Source: JAUMBM01 sp964645715 (lineage in GTDB: Bacteria; Bacteroidota; Bacteroidia; Chitinophagales; Saprospiraceae). Taken from it: a DNA stretch of 64,000 nt. Positions 7,825-15,716 of the stretch are shown in pieces. The stretch's first letter is position 1. The number at the start of each line of letters is the position of its first letter. The notes beneath the pieces are model-generated. The model did no database searches. It had not been told where the DNA came from and saw only the letters and a list, made by a program, of their open reading frames with translations. The position numbers and the translations under genes were made by a program. The stretch covers positions 1-64,000 of the forward strand of contig CAZYAO010000013.1 in NCBI GenBank assembly GCA_964645715.1, read 5' to 3'.

Positions 7825-10367
7825 ACACAGCTGCCACACACGCCTATCTGTTGGGTAAAAACCTGCCCGCCGGCCTGGCCGGCCCCAAAGCCGCGCGGCT
7901 ACACGCCCTGGCGCGGGCCGGCTTCCGCCTGCCGCAGGCGCTCATCATCCCCTATGAGACCGTTGAAAAAATAGCTGCCGCTGCCGGCCTGCAGGCCGGC
8001 GATGCAGAAGACAGCCTGAGCGACAAGCTCGCCCAAACCCCCGCCTTCCGGCAGGCGGCAGCCGAGTGGCTGGCGGCTTTACAGCCCTTTGACAGCCTGC
8101 TGCTGCGCAGCGCTGCCTCCGTCGAAGACGGGCAGCAGCAGACTATGCCCGGCCTTTTCGCTTCGCAAAAAGGCATCCGCAGCCCGCAGCAGCTGGGCAG
8201 CGCCTTCGCCCACTGCTGGCGCAGCGCCCGGCAGCTGATGGACAAGCTGCCGCAGCCCGGCAGGCTCTCCTTCCTGCTGCAGCACTACATCGAAGCCGAT
8301 TATGCAGGCGTCTGCTTTACCGTAGACCCTATGAAACCCGTTGAACACGAACTCTGTATAGAATGGACTGTCGGAGGCGCCGAGCGCCTGACCAGCGGCC
8401 AGGCTGTCGACGGCCGGCTGCGCTACGACTGGCGTACCCGGCAATACAAAGAACTAAGTAGCCAGCAGCCGGCCGATGCGCTCCTGCACGAGCTGGCACA
8501 CACCTGCCTGGCCGTACAGCAATGGTTTGGTTGTCCGCAGGACATTGAGTGGGCCATAGCCGGCAGCGACATCTACCTCCTGCAGGCGCGGCCCGTCAGC
8601 CGCCTGTATTTTGAGAGCGACGACATCTGGACCAATGCCAACTTCCGCGATGGCGGCATTGGCGCCCGGCTGCCGACACCCCTGATGTGGAGCCTCTACA
8701 GCCTCACCTTTGAGTACTCCCTCACCCGCTTCGTCAACACCTACCACCTGCAGCCCCGGCCCATGCCCCGCGCCTGGAGCACCACCTTTTTCGGCTATCC
8801 CTACTGGAACCTCAGCGCCACCAAGGCCGGATCGAGCAGAGTGCTCGGCTATGTAGAGCGCCAATTTGATGAAGGCCAAGGCATTATACCCTATTATCAA
8901 GGCGACGGACACCGCACCACCTTCAGCCTTGGGCGCCTTTTCAGCTCGCTGCGCACCCTGCTGGCCATCCGGCGCTCGCTGCGCGGCCGGTTTGCGGCCT
9001 GCGAGCGGGCGCGGGCTGATTTTTTTGAAAAAATGCTGCCGCAATTTGAGGCCTTCCCCCTGCGGGAGGCCTCCCTGCGCGAGCTTGTCGACTACTTTGA
9101 GGAGATGAGCGAGCGGCAGCTACTGCGGCTCTATGCCAGCTATTGGGAGATCATCTACGACAATACTTTTCTGAGCACTTTCACCCAAAATGCGCTGCAG
9201 GGCCGCCCGGGGCGGCCGTCGTTTGCGGCGCTCACGGCAGCCATTGAAGACATTGCGCACCTGCGGCCGCTGCTGGCCATGTGGACCCTTGCGCAGGAAA
9301 TCGGCCGCGATGCGGCGGCCAGCGACTTTTGGCTAGGGCAGTCGCCCGACCACCTGTGTGAGCTATACCTGCGCGGGCAGGATTTTCCCCACAAGGCCTC
9401 CCTGCAGGCCTTGCTCGAACAATACGGCTACAAGAGTGCGCATGAACTGGAGCTCAGCGTCCCCAACTGGTCGGAAGATCCGCGTATGCCTGTGGAAACC
9501 ATACAGTCATTTTTGCGCCAGCCGGCGCTGGATCTGCCGGCACAACTGGCACAGCAGTACCGGCAGCAGGCAGCCCTGCTGGCCGGCATCGAGTCGCGCA
9601 GGCTGCGCAGGCAGCTGGCGCAGCAGCGCAGGCTGATCTGGTGGAAAGAAGAGCTGCGGGATGTGAGTACGCATTTTTACCACCTCCTCCGGCAGCTGTG
9701 TTTGCAACTTGGCCGCCGGCTGCAGGAAGCGGGGCGGATTGACAGCCCGCTGGATGTTTTTTACCTCGACTACAAGACGCTGCTTGCGCTGGGCAGGGGG
9801 GGTATTGAGGCCCGCGAGCTGATTGCCTACCACAAAGCCCGGGAGGCCAGTTTCCGGCATTTTGACAAGCCGGATTTGATTTTTCCGAGCGCCTGGGCGT
9901 CGCAGGGCGAGGCGGTGGCCGAGGGCGGCCTCAGGGGTATCGGTGTGAGTCCTTCCTTGGTGCAGGCGGGTCTGTCTGACTTTGTGGCGGCCGGGCGCGG
10001 CCTCAGGGGTATAGGGGTGAGTCCGGGCAGCGCTGTGGGCAAGGCCTGGGTGATTCCGGCCCTCGAGCAGGGGCAGCTGGAGAATATTCCGGCGGGCAGT
10101 ATACTGGTGACGGCCTATCTCAATCCGGCGCACATTGCTTTTTTTGCCGGCCTGCGGGCGGTTGTCACGGCCAACGGCGGGCTGCTCTCGCACGGGGCGA
10201 TTATGTGCCGGGAGCTGGGTGTGCCGGCTGTTTTTGGCGTTACCGGCCTGCTGGAGAAGGTACGATCGGGCGATGAGATTGAGCTTGACGGGCAGGCGGG
10301 CTGGATTGCCCTGCGCGGGCAGGGGGCGGGTGACCGCAGCGACAATGCAGGTACCCATACTTGGTAA
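7821..10367 (+). CDS. PEP-synthase/pyruvate phosphate dikinase-like phosphotransferase
   Basis: An 848-residue protein with an N-terminal ATP-grasp (PEP/pyruvate-binding) domain (residues about 8-260, containing LLRSAASVEDG and DIEWAI), a long middle part without clear relatives, and a C-terminal swivelling phosphohistidine domain (GGLLSHGAIMCRELGVPAVFG, His791). The architecture matches PEP synthase-related enzymes that pass a phosphate via His to a small molecule, rifampin phosphotransferase being one known example. It lacks the PEP synthase C-terminal TIM barrel, so it is unlikely to be central-metabolism PpsA. In the linker the sequence GLRGIGVSP occurs twice, 24 residues apart (703 and 727). 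ATGA overlap upstream; 21 bp to the kinase downstream. Confidence 0.75.
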   Translation: MNTAATHAYLLGKNLPAGLAGPKAARLHALARAGFRLPQALIIPYETVEKIAAAAGLQAGDAEDSLSDKLAQTPAFRQAAAEWLAALQPFDSLLLRSAASVEDGQQQTMPGLFASQKGIRSPQQLGSAFAHCWRSARQLMDKLPQPGRLSFLLQHYIEADYAGVCFTVDPMKPVEHELCIEWTVGGAERLTSGQAVDGRLRYDWRTRQYKELSSQQPADALLHELAHTCLAVQQWFGCPQDIEWAIAGSDIYLLQARPVSRLYFESDDIWTNANFRDGGIGARLPTPLMWSLYSLTFEYSLTRFVNTYHLQPRPMPRAWSTTFFGYPYWNLSATKAGSSRVLGYVERQFDEGQGIIPYYQGDGHRTTFSLGRLFSSLRTLLAIRRSLRGRFAACERARADFFEKMLPQFEAFPLREASLRELVDYFEEMSERQLLRLYASYWEIIYDNTFLSTFTQNALQGRPGRPSFAALTAAIEDIAHLRPLLAMWTLAQEIGRDAAASDFWLGQSPDHLCELYLRGQDFPHKASLQALLEQYGYKSAHELELSVPNWSEDPRMPVETIQSFLRQPALDLPAQLAQQYRQQAALLAGIESRRLRRQLAQQRRLIWWKEELRDVSTHFYHLLRQLCLQLGRRLQEAGRIDSPLDVFYLDYKTLLALGRGGIEARELIAYHKAREASFRHFDKPDLIFPSAWASQGEAVAEGGLRGIGVSPSLVQAGLSDFVAAGRGLRGIGVSPGSAVGKAWVIPALEQGQLENIPAGSILVTAYLNPAHIAFFAGLRAVVTANGGLLSHGAIMCRELGVPAVFGVTGLLEKVRSGDEIELDGQAGWIALRGQGAGDRSDNAGTHTW
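9927..10025 (+). repeat. In-frame direct duplication inside the dikinase gene
   Basis: The 26-bp units starting at 9927 and 9999 differ at two positions, and some sequence before each also matches. The 72-nt period keeps frame, so GLRGIGVSP occurs twice before the phosphohistidine domain. Such domains normally have one copy (as GIGVSPG), so the first looks like a partial duplicate. Confidence 0.7.
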
Positions 10368-10388
10368 CAACAAATAAAAATCCCTCTT

Positions 10389-11177
10389 ATGGGCCAACTA
10401 TACAGCATCATTGGTATCGACGGAAGCGGCAAAGACTGGCTGCTGCAGGCCTGCCTGTCGCAGGCCGCCGGGCGGCTGCGCCCGCTGCCGGCCACCCATT
10501 TTCACCACTCGCCCGACTGTCACTACCCGGCCTTGTCGCTGCTGTTGCAAAAAATAAGCCGTTTGGCCGACGAAGCCGGCAATGCCAACCTGAAAGGTAT
10601 CTGCCTTTTCCATAAAATGCTGCTCTTTGGGCTGGAGTACAACGCCTTGGCGGCGAACGGAGTCACGATTCTCTCCACCCGTCATCCGGCCATTGACACC
10701 GTCGCCTACGGGCGGCTGTTTGTCCGGCGGATACCGTTGTCGCCCGCTGATTCGGCAGGCCAGCTCGAAAAAATTCGCCCCAGCCTGCTGGCTACAGAAT
10801 GGACACTGCTGCAGGAATTTCTGGCACTGCCGGCCGTGGCGCCCTACGCCCCGCAGTTGCAGCCGCTGGTATTTCGACTCAGTGAACGTCCGCTCAGCGA
10901 GCAACTCCAGGCCTACAGCCAGCTCTTTGGCGTGCCGCTGCCCGACAAGATCGTCTACCTGCGCACCCCGCCCGAGCAGGCGCTGGAAAACCTGGGCAAG
11001 CGGGCCGATACGCAGCCCGAAATCCACGAACAACACCACTACCTGAAGATCGTACAGCAACATTTTGACGAATGCCTGCAAGCGCTGGCCGACCTGCAGC
11101 CGGAAAGCCAGCTGCTGCAGGCCGAGGCCGGCGGACCGCAGGAACTCGCCGCTATTTTTCACTTTTTAACCCCCTGA
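10389..11177 (+). CDS. P-loop kinase, thymidylate-kinase-like
   Basis: A 262-residue cytoplasmic protein beginning with a Walker A loop GIDGSGKD (9-16) directly after the first strand, as in thymidylate kinase-like NMP kinases. The segment STRHPAIDT resembles a DR(Y/H)-type substrate motif, and KIVYLRTPPEQALENL matches the late beta-strand/helix of the dTMP kinase fold. It is longer than dTMP kinase and diverged enough that I would not call it Tmk; the acceptor is unknown. It lies 21 bp after the dikinase and 3 bp before the UbiA gene, so a role in the same pathway is likely. Confidence 0.65.
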   Translation: MGQLYSIIGIDGSGKDWLLQACLSQAAGRLRPLPATHFHHSPDCHYPALSLLLQKISRLADEAGNANLKGICLFHKMLLFGLEYNALAANGVTILSTRHPAIDTVAYGRLFVRRIPLSPADSAGQLEKIRPSLLATEWTLLQEFLALPAVAPYAPQLQPLVFRLSERPLSEQLQAYSQLFGVPLPDKIVYLRTPPEQALENLGKRADTQPEIHEQHHYLKIVQQHFDECLQALADLQPESQLLQAEAGGPQELAAIFHFLTP

Positions 11178-11180
11178 CCC

Positions 11181-12287
11181 ATGCAGCTGCCTGCCCTGCT
11201 TCGCAAAGCGGACTGGTTTACCTCCAAGGTGCCGATTGCCCTGAGCTACTACTCCCTCGGGTGGCTGGTGCGTGGGCAGCAAGGGCTGTCGGCCTATGCT
11301 GGCGGACTGTTGGTCCTGCTGGGCATCTTTGTGGCGACCGGCGTTTTTGTGCGCTTCTACAATGATATATTTGACCGGCAGGCCGATGCCCTGAGCGGAA
11401 AATTTAACCTTGCCCAACAGCTGCCGCGGCGCTGGTGGCTGCCTGTATTGCTGCTGAGCAGCGGCAGCATCGTCCTGCTGCTCCTGTGGGCCGACGCGCC
11501 CTGGTACAGCTGGTGGCTGCTGGCGCTCCAGCATCTGCTCTACATCCTCTACTCTACCCCCCCTGTCAGGCTAAAAGAACGCGCCTGGGCGGGCATCCTG
11601 GCCGATGCCGGCTACGGCCATGCCGTGCCGGCCATGATTGCGCTGACCTTTGCGCTGGGGCGGGATGGTCAGGACCCCGGCGCCTATGGCCTGCTTATCC
11701 TGCTGGCCGGCGGCCTGCAGCTGGTGACAGGCATCAACAATATTTTTTACCACCAGTTGACCGACTACGACAACGACCGCCGTGCCGGCAGCCGGACGAT
11801 GGCCGTCCGGCGCGGGCCCCGCCTGCTGCAAGTGACGGGCGCCAGGATAACCCTACCGCTGGAGACCCTGCTGCTGGTGGGATTGCTGGTGTATGCAGCC
11901 CGGCTGCTGGCGCAGCCAGCGCTGCTGATGCTGGTGGTACTCGCCCTGCTGTTTGTGGGCAAAGCCTACCGGGACGAGCAGCCGTCCCTACTCCTCCTGC
12001 GACCGCTGGCCATACACGATACCTGGCTGCCCCTGAGCTGGCTGCTGCTGCTGGCGCTGGGCGACGGCCGCTACTGGCTGCTGCTGCCAGCCCAGCTGGC
12101 AGTTTTTTACTACCCCACCGGCGACCGCCTGTACTACTACCTGCGGCTGCTGGCCGACCTGGCCCGGCGGCTGTGGTACGGGCTTGAGTGGATCTATTAT
12201 CACCGGCTCCTGCGGCTGTACACCCGCTGGCTGCAGTGGACGGGCAAGCTTGATAAATCACCAACGGACGACAGATGTGCGGAATAA
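11181..12287 (+). CDS. UbiA-family prenyltransferase
   Basis: A 368-residue polytopic membrane protein. Both Asp-rich motifs that bind prenyl diphosphate through magnesium are present: NDIFDRQAD at 61-69 (N-D-x-x-D-x-x-x-D) and DYDND at 195-199 (D-x-x-x-D). UbiA enzymes attach prenyl chains to aromatic, sugar-phosphate or other acceptors. This one lies in a polysaccharide/export operon rather than with quinone genes, which points to lipid-carrier or glycolipid chemistry; that is inference. It begins 3 bp after the kinase stop and overlaps the downstream asn gene by 13 bp, so translation is probably coupled. Confidence 0.8.
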   Translation: MQLPALLRKADWFTSKVPIALSYYSLGWLVRGQQGLSAYAGGLLVLLGIFVATGVFVRFYNDIFDRQADALSGKFNLAQQLPRRWWLPVLLLSSGSIVLLLLWADAPWYSWWLLALQHLLYILYSTPPVRLKERAWAGILADAGYGHAVPAMIALTFALGRDGQDPGAYGLLILLAGGLQLVTGINNIFYHQLTDYDNDRRAGSRTMAVRRGPRLLQVTGARITLPLETLLLVGLLVYAARLLAQPALLMLVVLALLFVGKAYRDEQPSLLLLRPLAIHDTWLPLSWLLLLALGDGRYWLLLPAQLAVFYYPTGDRLYYYLRLLADLARRLWYGLEWIYYHRLLRLYTRWLQWTGKLDKSPTDDRCAE

Positions 12288-14056
12288 TCGGTCAGCTAAA
12301 CAGCCGACAGCCGGTAGACAGCCGCCTGTTTGATGCAATGCGCGATACGCTGGCGCACCGCGGCCCCGACGGCTATGGCAGCTGGCTGAGTGCCGACCGC
12401 AGGCTGGCCCTGGGCCACCGGCGACTGGCCCTGCTGGACCTCAGCGATGAAGGGCGGCAGCCCATGAGCGACTGCAGCGGCAGGCTGCACATTACCTTCA
12501 ACGGAGAGATTTACAACTACCCGGAGCTCCGGGAGCAGCTGATGCGGGAAGGCTGCCGGTTTCGCAGTCAAACCGATACAGAAGTGCTGCTCTATGCCTA
12601 CCAGCAGTGGGGTACGGGCATGCTGTCGAGGCTCAAGGGCATGTTTGCCTTTGGCTTGTGGGACGAAAAAAAGCGGCAATTGCTGTTGGCGCGCGACCGC
12701 TTTGGCATCAAGCCGCTGTATTATGGCTGGTCGGACGGCAACTTTTACTTTGCCTCAGAGCTGAAGGCCATCCTCCGGGGGCTGCCGCAGCGCCCGACGC
12801 TGCGAACAGCCTCGCTGGCCGATTTTCTCAGCTACCGCTACATCCCCACCCCACACACCAGCTGGGAAAATTTTTACAAACTCCCCCCCGCCAGCTTCCT
12901 GTTGCTCTGCCCTGAGCAGGCCGCCTCAGGCCGGCCGGTTGCAGAGACCTACTGGCAGCTGCGCCCGGGCCGCGATACCCCTGCGGAGGACGAAGCTGCC
13001 AGGGAGGTGGGCAGGCTGCTGGTAAAAAGTGTGCAGGAGCATCGCCGCAGCGATGTGCCTGTCGGCAATTTTCTCAGCGGCGGCTATGACAGCAGCGCGC
13101 TGACGGCCCTGTCTGTGGCGCTGGGCTACTCCACCCGGGCTTTTTCGATAGGATTCAGGCAATGGGACAAGAGCGAGCATTTGTACGCCGCCGATACCGC
13201 CCGTGCGCTGGGCGTGCCCCTGGATACGACTTTGGTTGGCGATGAGCAGCTGGCTCTCAGTGAGCAGCTGGCGTATCACTACGACGAGCCGTTGGGCGAT
13301 ATTTCGACCATCCCTACCTATATGGTCAGTCAGCTGGCCAGTCGTCATGGCAAGGCGGTTTTGTCGGGCGAAGGCGCTGATGAAATTTTTGGCGGCTACA
13401 CCTGGCAGCAGGCCGTTGGCGGCTGGCCGGCGGCTACGGCCCGGCTCGCGCAGCTGGGCCGCTGGGGCCAGCCGCGGGTTGTCAGACACTATGCCCAGGC
13501 CATGGCCATGGGCCGTTTTGGGCACGAAAACCTGGCTGCGATCCTGCATCCGCGCCTTCACGGTGGGATTCCGGCCGACAGCGACTGGTTTTACCGACAG
13601 CACTACCTGCCGTGGCAGCCGCCGCTAAAAAACATTCAGTATCTTGATATACATACATTTATGTCAGAACTGGTACTTACGAAGATCGACCGGGCGAGCA
13701 TGGCACATTCGCTGGAGGTGCGTGTCCCGTTTCTCGATCACGAGCTGGTCGAGTATATGTTTTCGCTGCACCCATCCGTCTATTACCGGCCCGGCCAGCC
13801 GAAGTACTTGCTGTGGAAAAATATCCGGCCGCTGTTGCCAGCGGCTGTATTTGAGCGGCCCAAACAAGGCTTTGTGGGACCCGATATGTATTATATGAAT
13901 ATTGACTGGTATCGCCGGCAGTTGCAGCAGGGTTGCCTGCTGGCCGATGAGGTAATCAGTGGGGAGGGGCTTGCTACTTTGCTGCAGCAAAAAAGCCACT
14001 GGCATCTCTGGAAGCTGCTCGTCCTTGAAAAATGGTGGCAACGGTGGATGCGCTAA
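12275..14056 (+). CDS. asnB: Asparagine synthase (glutamine-hydrolysing)-like amidotransferase
   Basis: A 593-residue class II glutamine amidotransferase. The processed N-terminal nucleophile is Cys2 (MCGIIGQL); the glutaminase domain covers about 1-210. The ATP-pyrophosphatase loop SGGYDSS is at 268-274 in the synthetase domain (about 240-580). Length and layout match AsnB relatives found in exopolysaccharide loci, where the acceptor may be a sugar acid or lipid-linked intermediate rather than aspartate; both are possible. It starts inside the end of the UbiA gene and ends the coupled operon; a 243-bp non-coding stretch follows. Confidence 0.85.
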   Translation: MCGIIGQLNSRQPVDSRLFDAMRDTLAHRGPDGYGSWLSADRRLALGHRRLALLDLSDEGRQPMSDCSGRLHITFNGEIYNYPELREQLMREGCRFRSQTDTEVLLYAYQQWGTGMLSRLKGMFAFGLWDEKKRQLLLARDRFGIKPLYYGWSDGNFYFASELKAILRGLPQRPTLRTASLADFLSYRYIPTPHTSWENFYKLPPASFLLLCPEQAASGRPVAETYWQLRPGRDTPAEDEAAREVGRLLVKSVQEHRRSDVPVGNFLSGGYDSSALTALSVALGYSTRAFSIGFRQWDKSEHLYAADTARALGVPLDTTLVGDEQLALSEQLAYHYDEPLGDISTIPTYMVSQLASRHGKAVLSGEGADEIFGGYTWQQAVGGWPAATARLAQLGRWGQPRVVRHYAQAMAMGRFGHENLAAILHPRLHGGIPADSDWFYRQHYLPWQPPLKNIQYLDIHTFMSELVLTKIDRASMAHSLEVRVPFLDHELVEYMFSLHPSVYYRPGQPKYLLWKNIRPLLPAAVFERPKQGFVGPDMYYMNIDWYRRQLQQGCLLADEVISGEGLATLLQQKSHWHLWKLLVLEKWWQRWMR

Positions 14057-14299
14057 ATACAATTTTCATGCAGTATTGGAGGTTGGCCAGGCGGGCGGTG
14101 AGCAGCTGCCGGCACTTGGGGGGGGGATTTTAAAAAGATTAACCTGCGATAGCAGCCATGGCTGTTGCCCGTGGTGGAGAGTCGGCCAGCCCTTGCGAGA
14201 CATTTTTTTACAAAACACTGTTTACCAGATACTTTTATTTGAGCTTTGCCAGACATTAGATCCGCAGGAAGTACTGCCTTAGCTCGAAAAACTGACTTT

Positions 14300-15637
14300 A
14301 TGAGCAATCCGGCGCGGGAAGAGCGATATGTGCTGGTGGCCTGTGGGGAGACTGTACACACCCGTACGTTGCGGTATGCCCTGCATCAGTTGCAGGTATA
14401 TTCCGACAAACAAGTGTGGGTGGTTACCGATCAGCGCAGGAATGAAGAAGCGATTGATCATCCTTTATTGATCGACGTAGCAACGCCTGCAGGTCTTAGT
14501 CACCACCAGGCTGCTATCTACCTCAAGACCAGTCTGCACCGCTACCTGGACATGCAGCACCTTTACTGTTATCTCGACACGGATGTGCTGGCGATACGGG
14601 CGGGGGTGGATACTATTTTTGGATGTTTTTGTGCGCCCGTTAGTTTTTGTACCGACCATTGCCGCATGCCGGCCTTCAGTCCGGCTTGTATTTTTGCGCC
14701 TGGTACGGAGCATTTGTTGGAGCAGCAGCGGGTGTTGGAGCGGCTTCGCGTGCAATTGGCTGATATTGAAATTGAACAGGAGCGGAGGGCGGGGATTCAT
14801 TTCGAGCGCATCCGGCACGTTCGGGATACGTTCAATCGGCGGAGGCCGGCGCATGCAGGCGAGTTGTCGCGTGGGCAAAGTTGGGAGCGCAATGCCTGGT
14901 TGTTGTTCAATAAGCTGGTTTTTCAGTGTTTGCGGGTGGTGAGCTGGCTGCTTCCGTTGTCTTCGGGCGGGCGGGCGGTGTTTTTTGAAAAAGTGCATCG
15001 GGTTGTGTTTGGTACGCCTTTCAGTTTTCGGGTGTATGCGGGTCGGCATGGGTATGATTACCGGCCGCAACAGGGGCGTTGGTATGACTTGCGGGGTAAT
15101 TTGCTATATGAAGAGAATAGTCTGATTAGGGCTATTGAGGGGGTGTCTTCTTTTCGCTGGGACAGTCGGGCGGCTTGCTGGCGCGATGCGGAGGGTAACG
15201 ATATTAGTTCGCCGGCGTCAGATTTGTTGCGTCAGTTGATTGGTCAGCGATTTGGCGTGCGGGTTGGGCAGGCCGATTGGCGGCACTGGAATGGCGGGGT
15301 GTTTCTCTTCGATCATACGGCTGCGCCCTTCCTTGAGCAGTGGCACCGCTGGACGCTGGAAATCTTCTCAGACCCAGTCTGGAAAACGCGTGATCAGGGT
15401 ACGCTCATCGCCTGCTGCTGGCAATTTGGTCTGCAGCACCACCCTACCCTGCCCATTGAATACAATTTTTTGGCCGACTATTACAACGCCTCATTGGAGT
15501 ACAGGGGCGATTTGTGCTTTGCATACAAGCACAACAGCACGCATGTCTACCATCCATTTTTTCTGCATATCTACCATCACTTTGGCGATCAACAGTGGGC
15601 TGTATGGCGGGATTTCGAGCGAAGTATCTCAAAATAA
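14300..15637 (+). CDS. DXD glycosyltransferase-like protein
   Basis: A 445-residue protein whose first 120 residues look like a nucleotide-diphospho-sugar transferase fold: RYVLVACGETVH start, and YLDTDVLAI with the metal-binding D93-T-D95. Near the C-terminus HWNGGVFLF and TRDQGTLIACCW resemble the acceptor-side motifs of GT8/GT32-like families. ATG 14300 is preferred to the upstream TTG 14246. A 243-bp gap (14057-14299) with a run of ten G and no ORF separates it from the asn gene, so it is not part of that coupled operon. The coding DNA in the middle is richer in G and T than the cassette upstream. Confidence 0.65.
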   Translation: MSNPAREERYVLVACGETVHTRTLRYALHQLQVYSDKQVWVVTDQRRNEEAIDHPLLIDVATPAGLSHHQAAIYLKTSLHRYLDMQHLYCYLDTDVLAIRAGVDTIFGCFCAPVSFCTDHCRMPAFSPACIFAPGTEHLLEQQRVLERLRVQLADIEIEQERRAGIHFERIRHVRDTFNRRRPAHAGELSRGQSWERNAWLLFNKLVFQCLRVVSWLLPLSSGGRAVFFEKVHRVVFGTPFSFRVYAGRHGYDYRPQQGRWYDLRGNLLYEENSLIRAIEGVSSFRWDSRAACWRDAEGNDISSPASDLLRQLIGQRFGVRVGQADWRHWNGGVFLFDHTAAPFLEQWHRWTLEIFSDPVWKTRDQGTLIACCWQFGLQHHPTLPIEYNFLADYYNASLEYRGDLCFAYKHNSTHVYHPFFLHIYHHFGDQQWAVWRDFERSISK

Positions 15638-15716
15638 ATCATTGTTTATCATTTAATTGCACCAGCTTGTCTGTATCCGGCAGATGTAATACATTCGTTG
15701 GTACAAAAGCACAGGC

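Noticed and set aside
14083..14300. Possible small gene in the gap after the asn gene
   Set aside because: The frame contains a run of ten G, no plausible start context and no similarity; it runs into the next gene's N-terminus without adding a domain.
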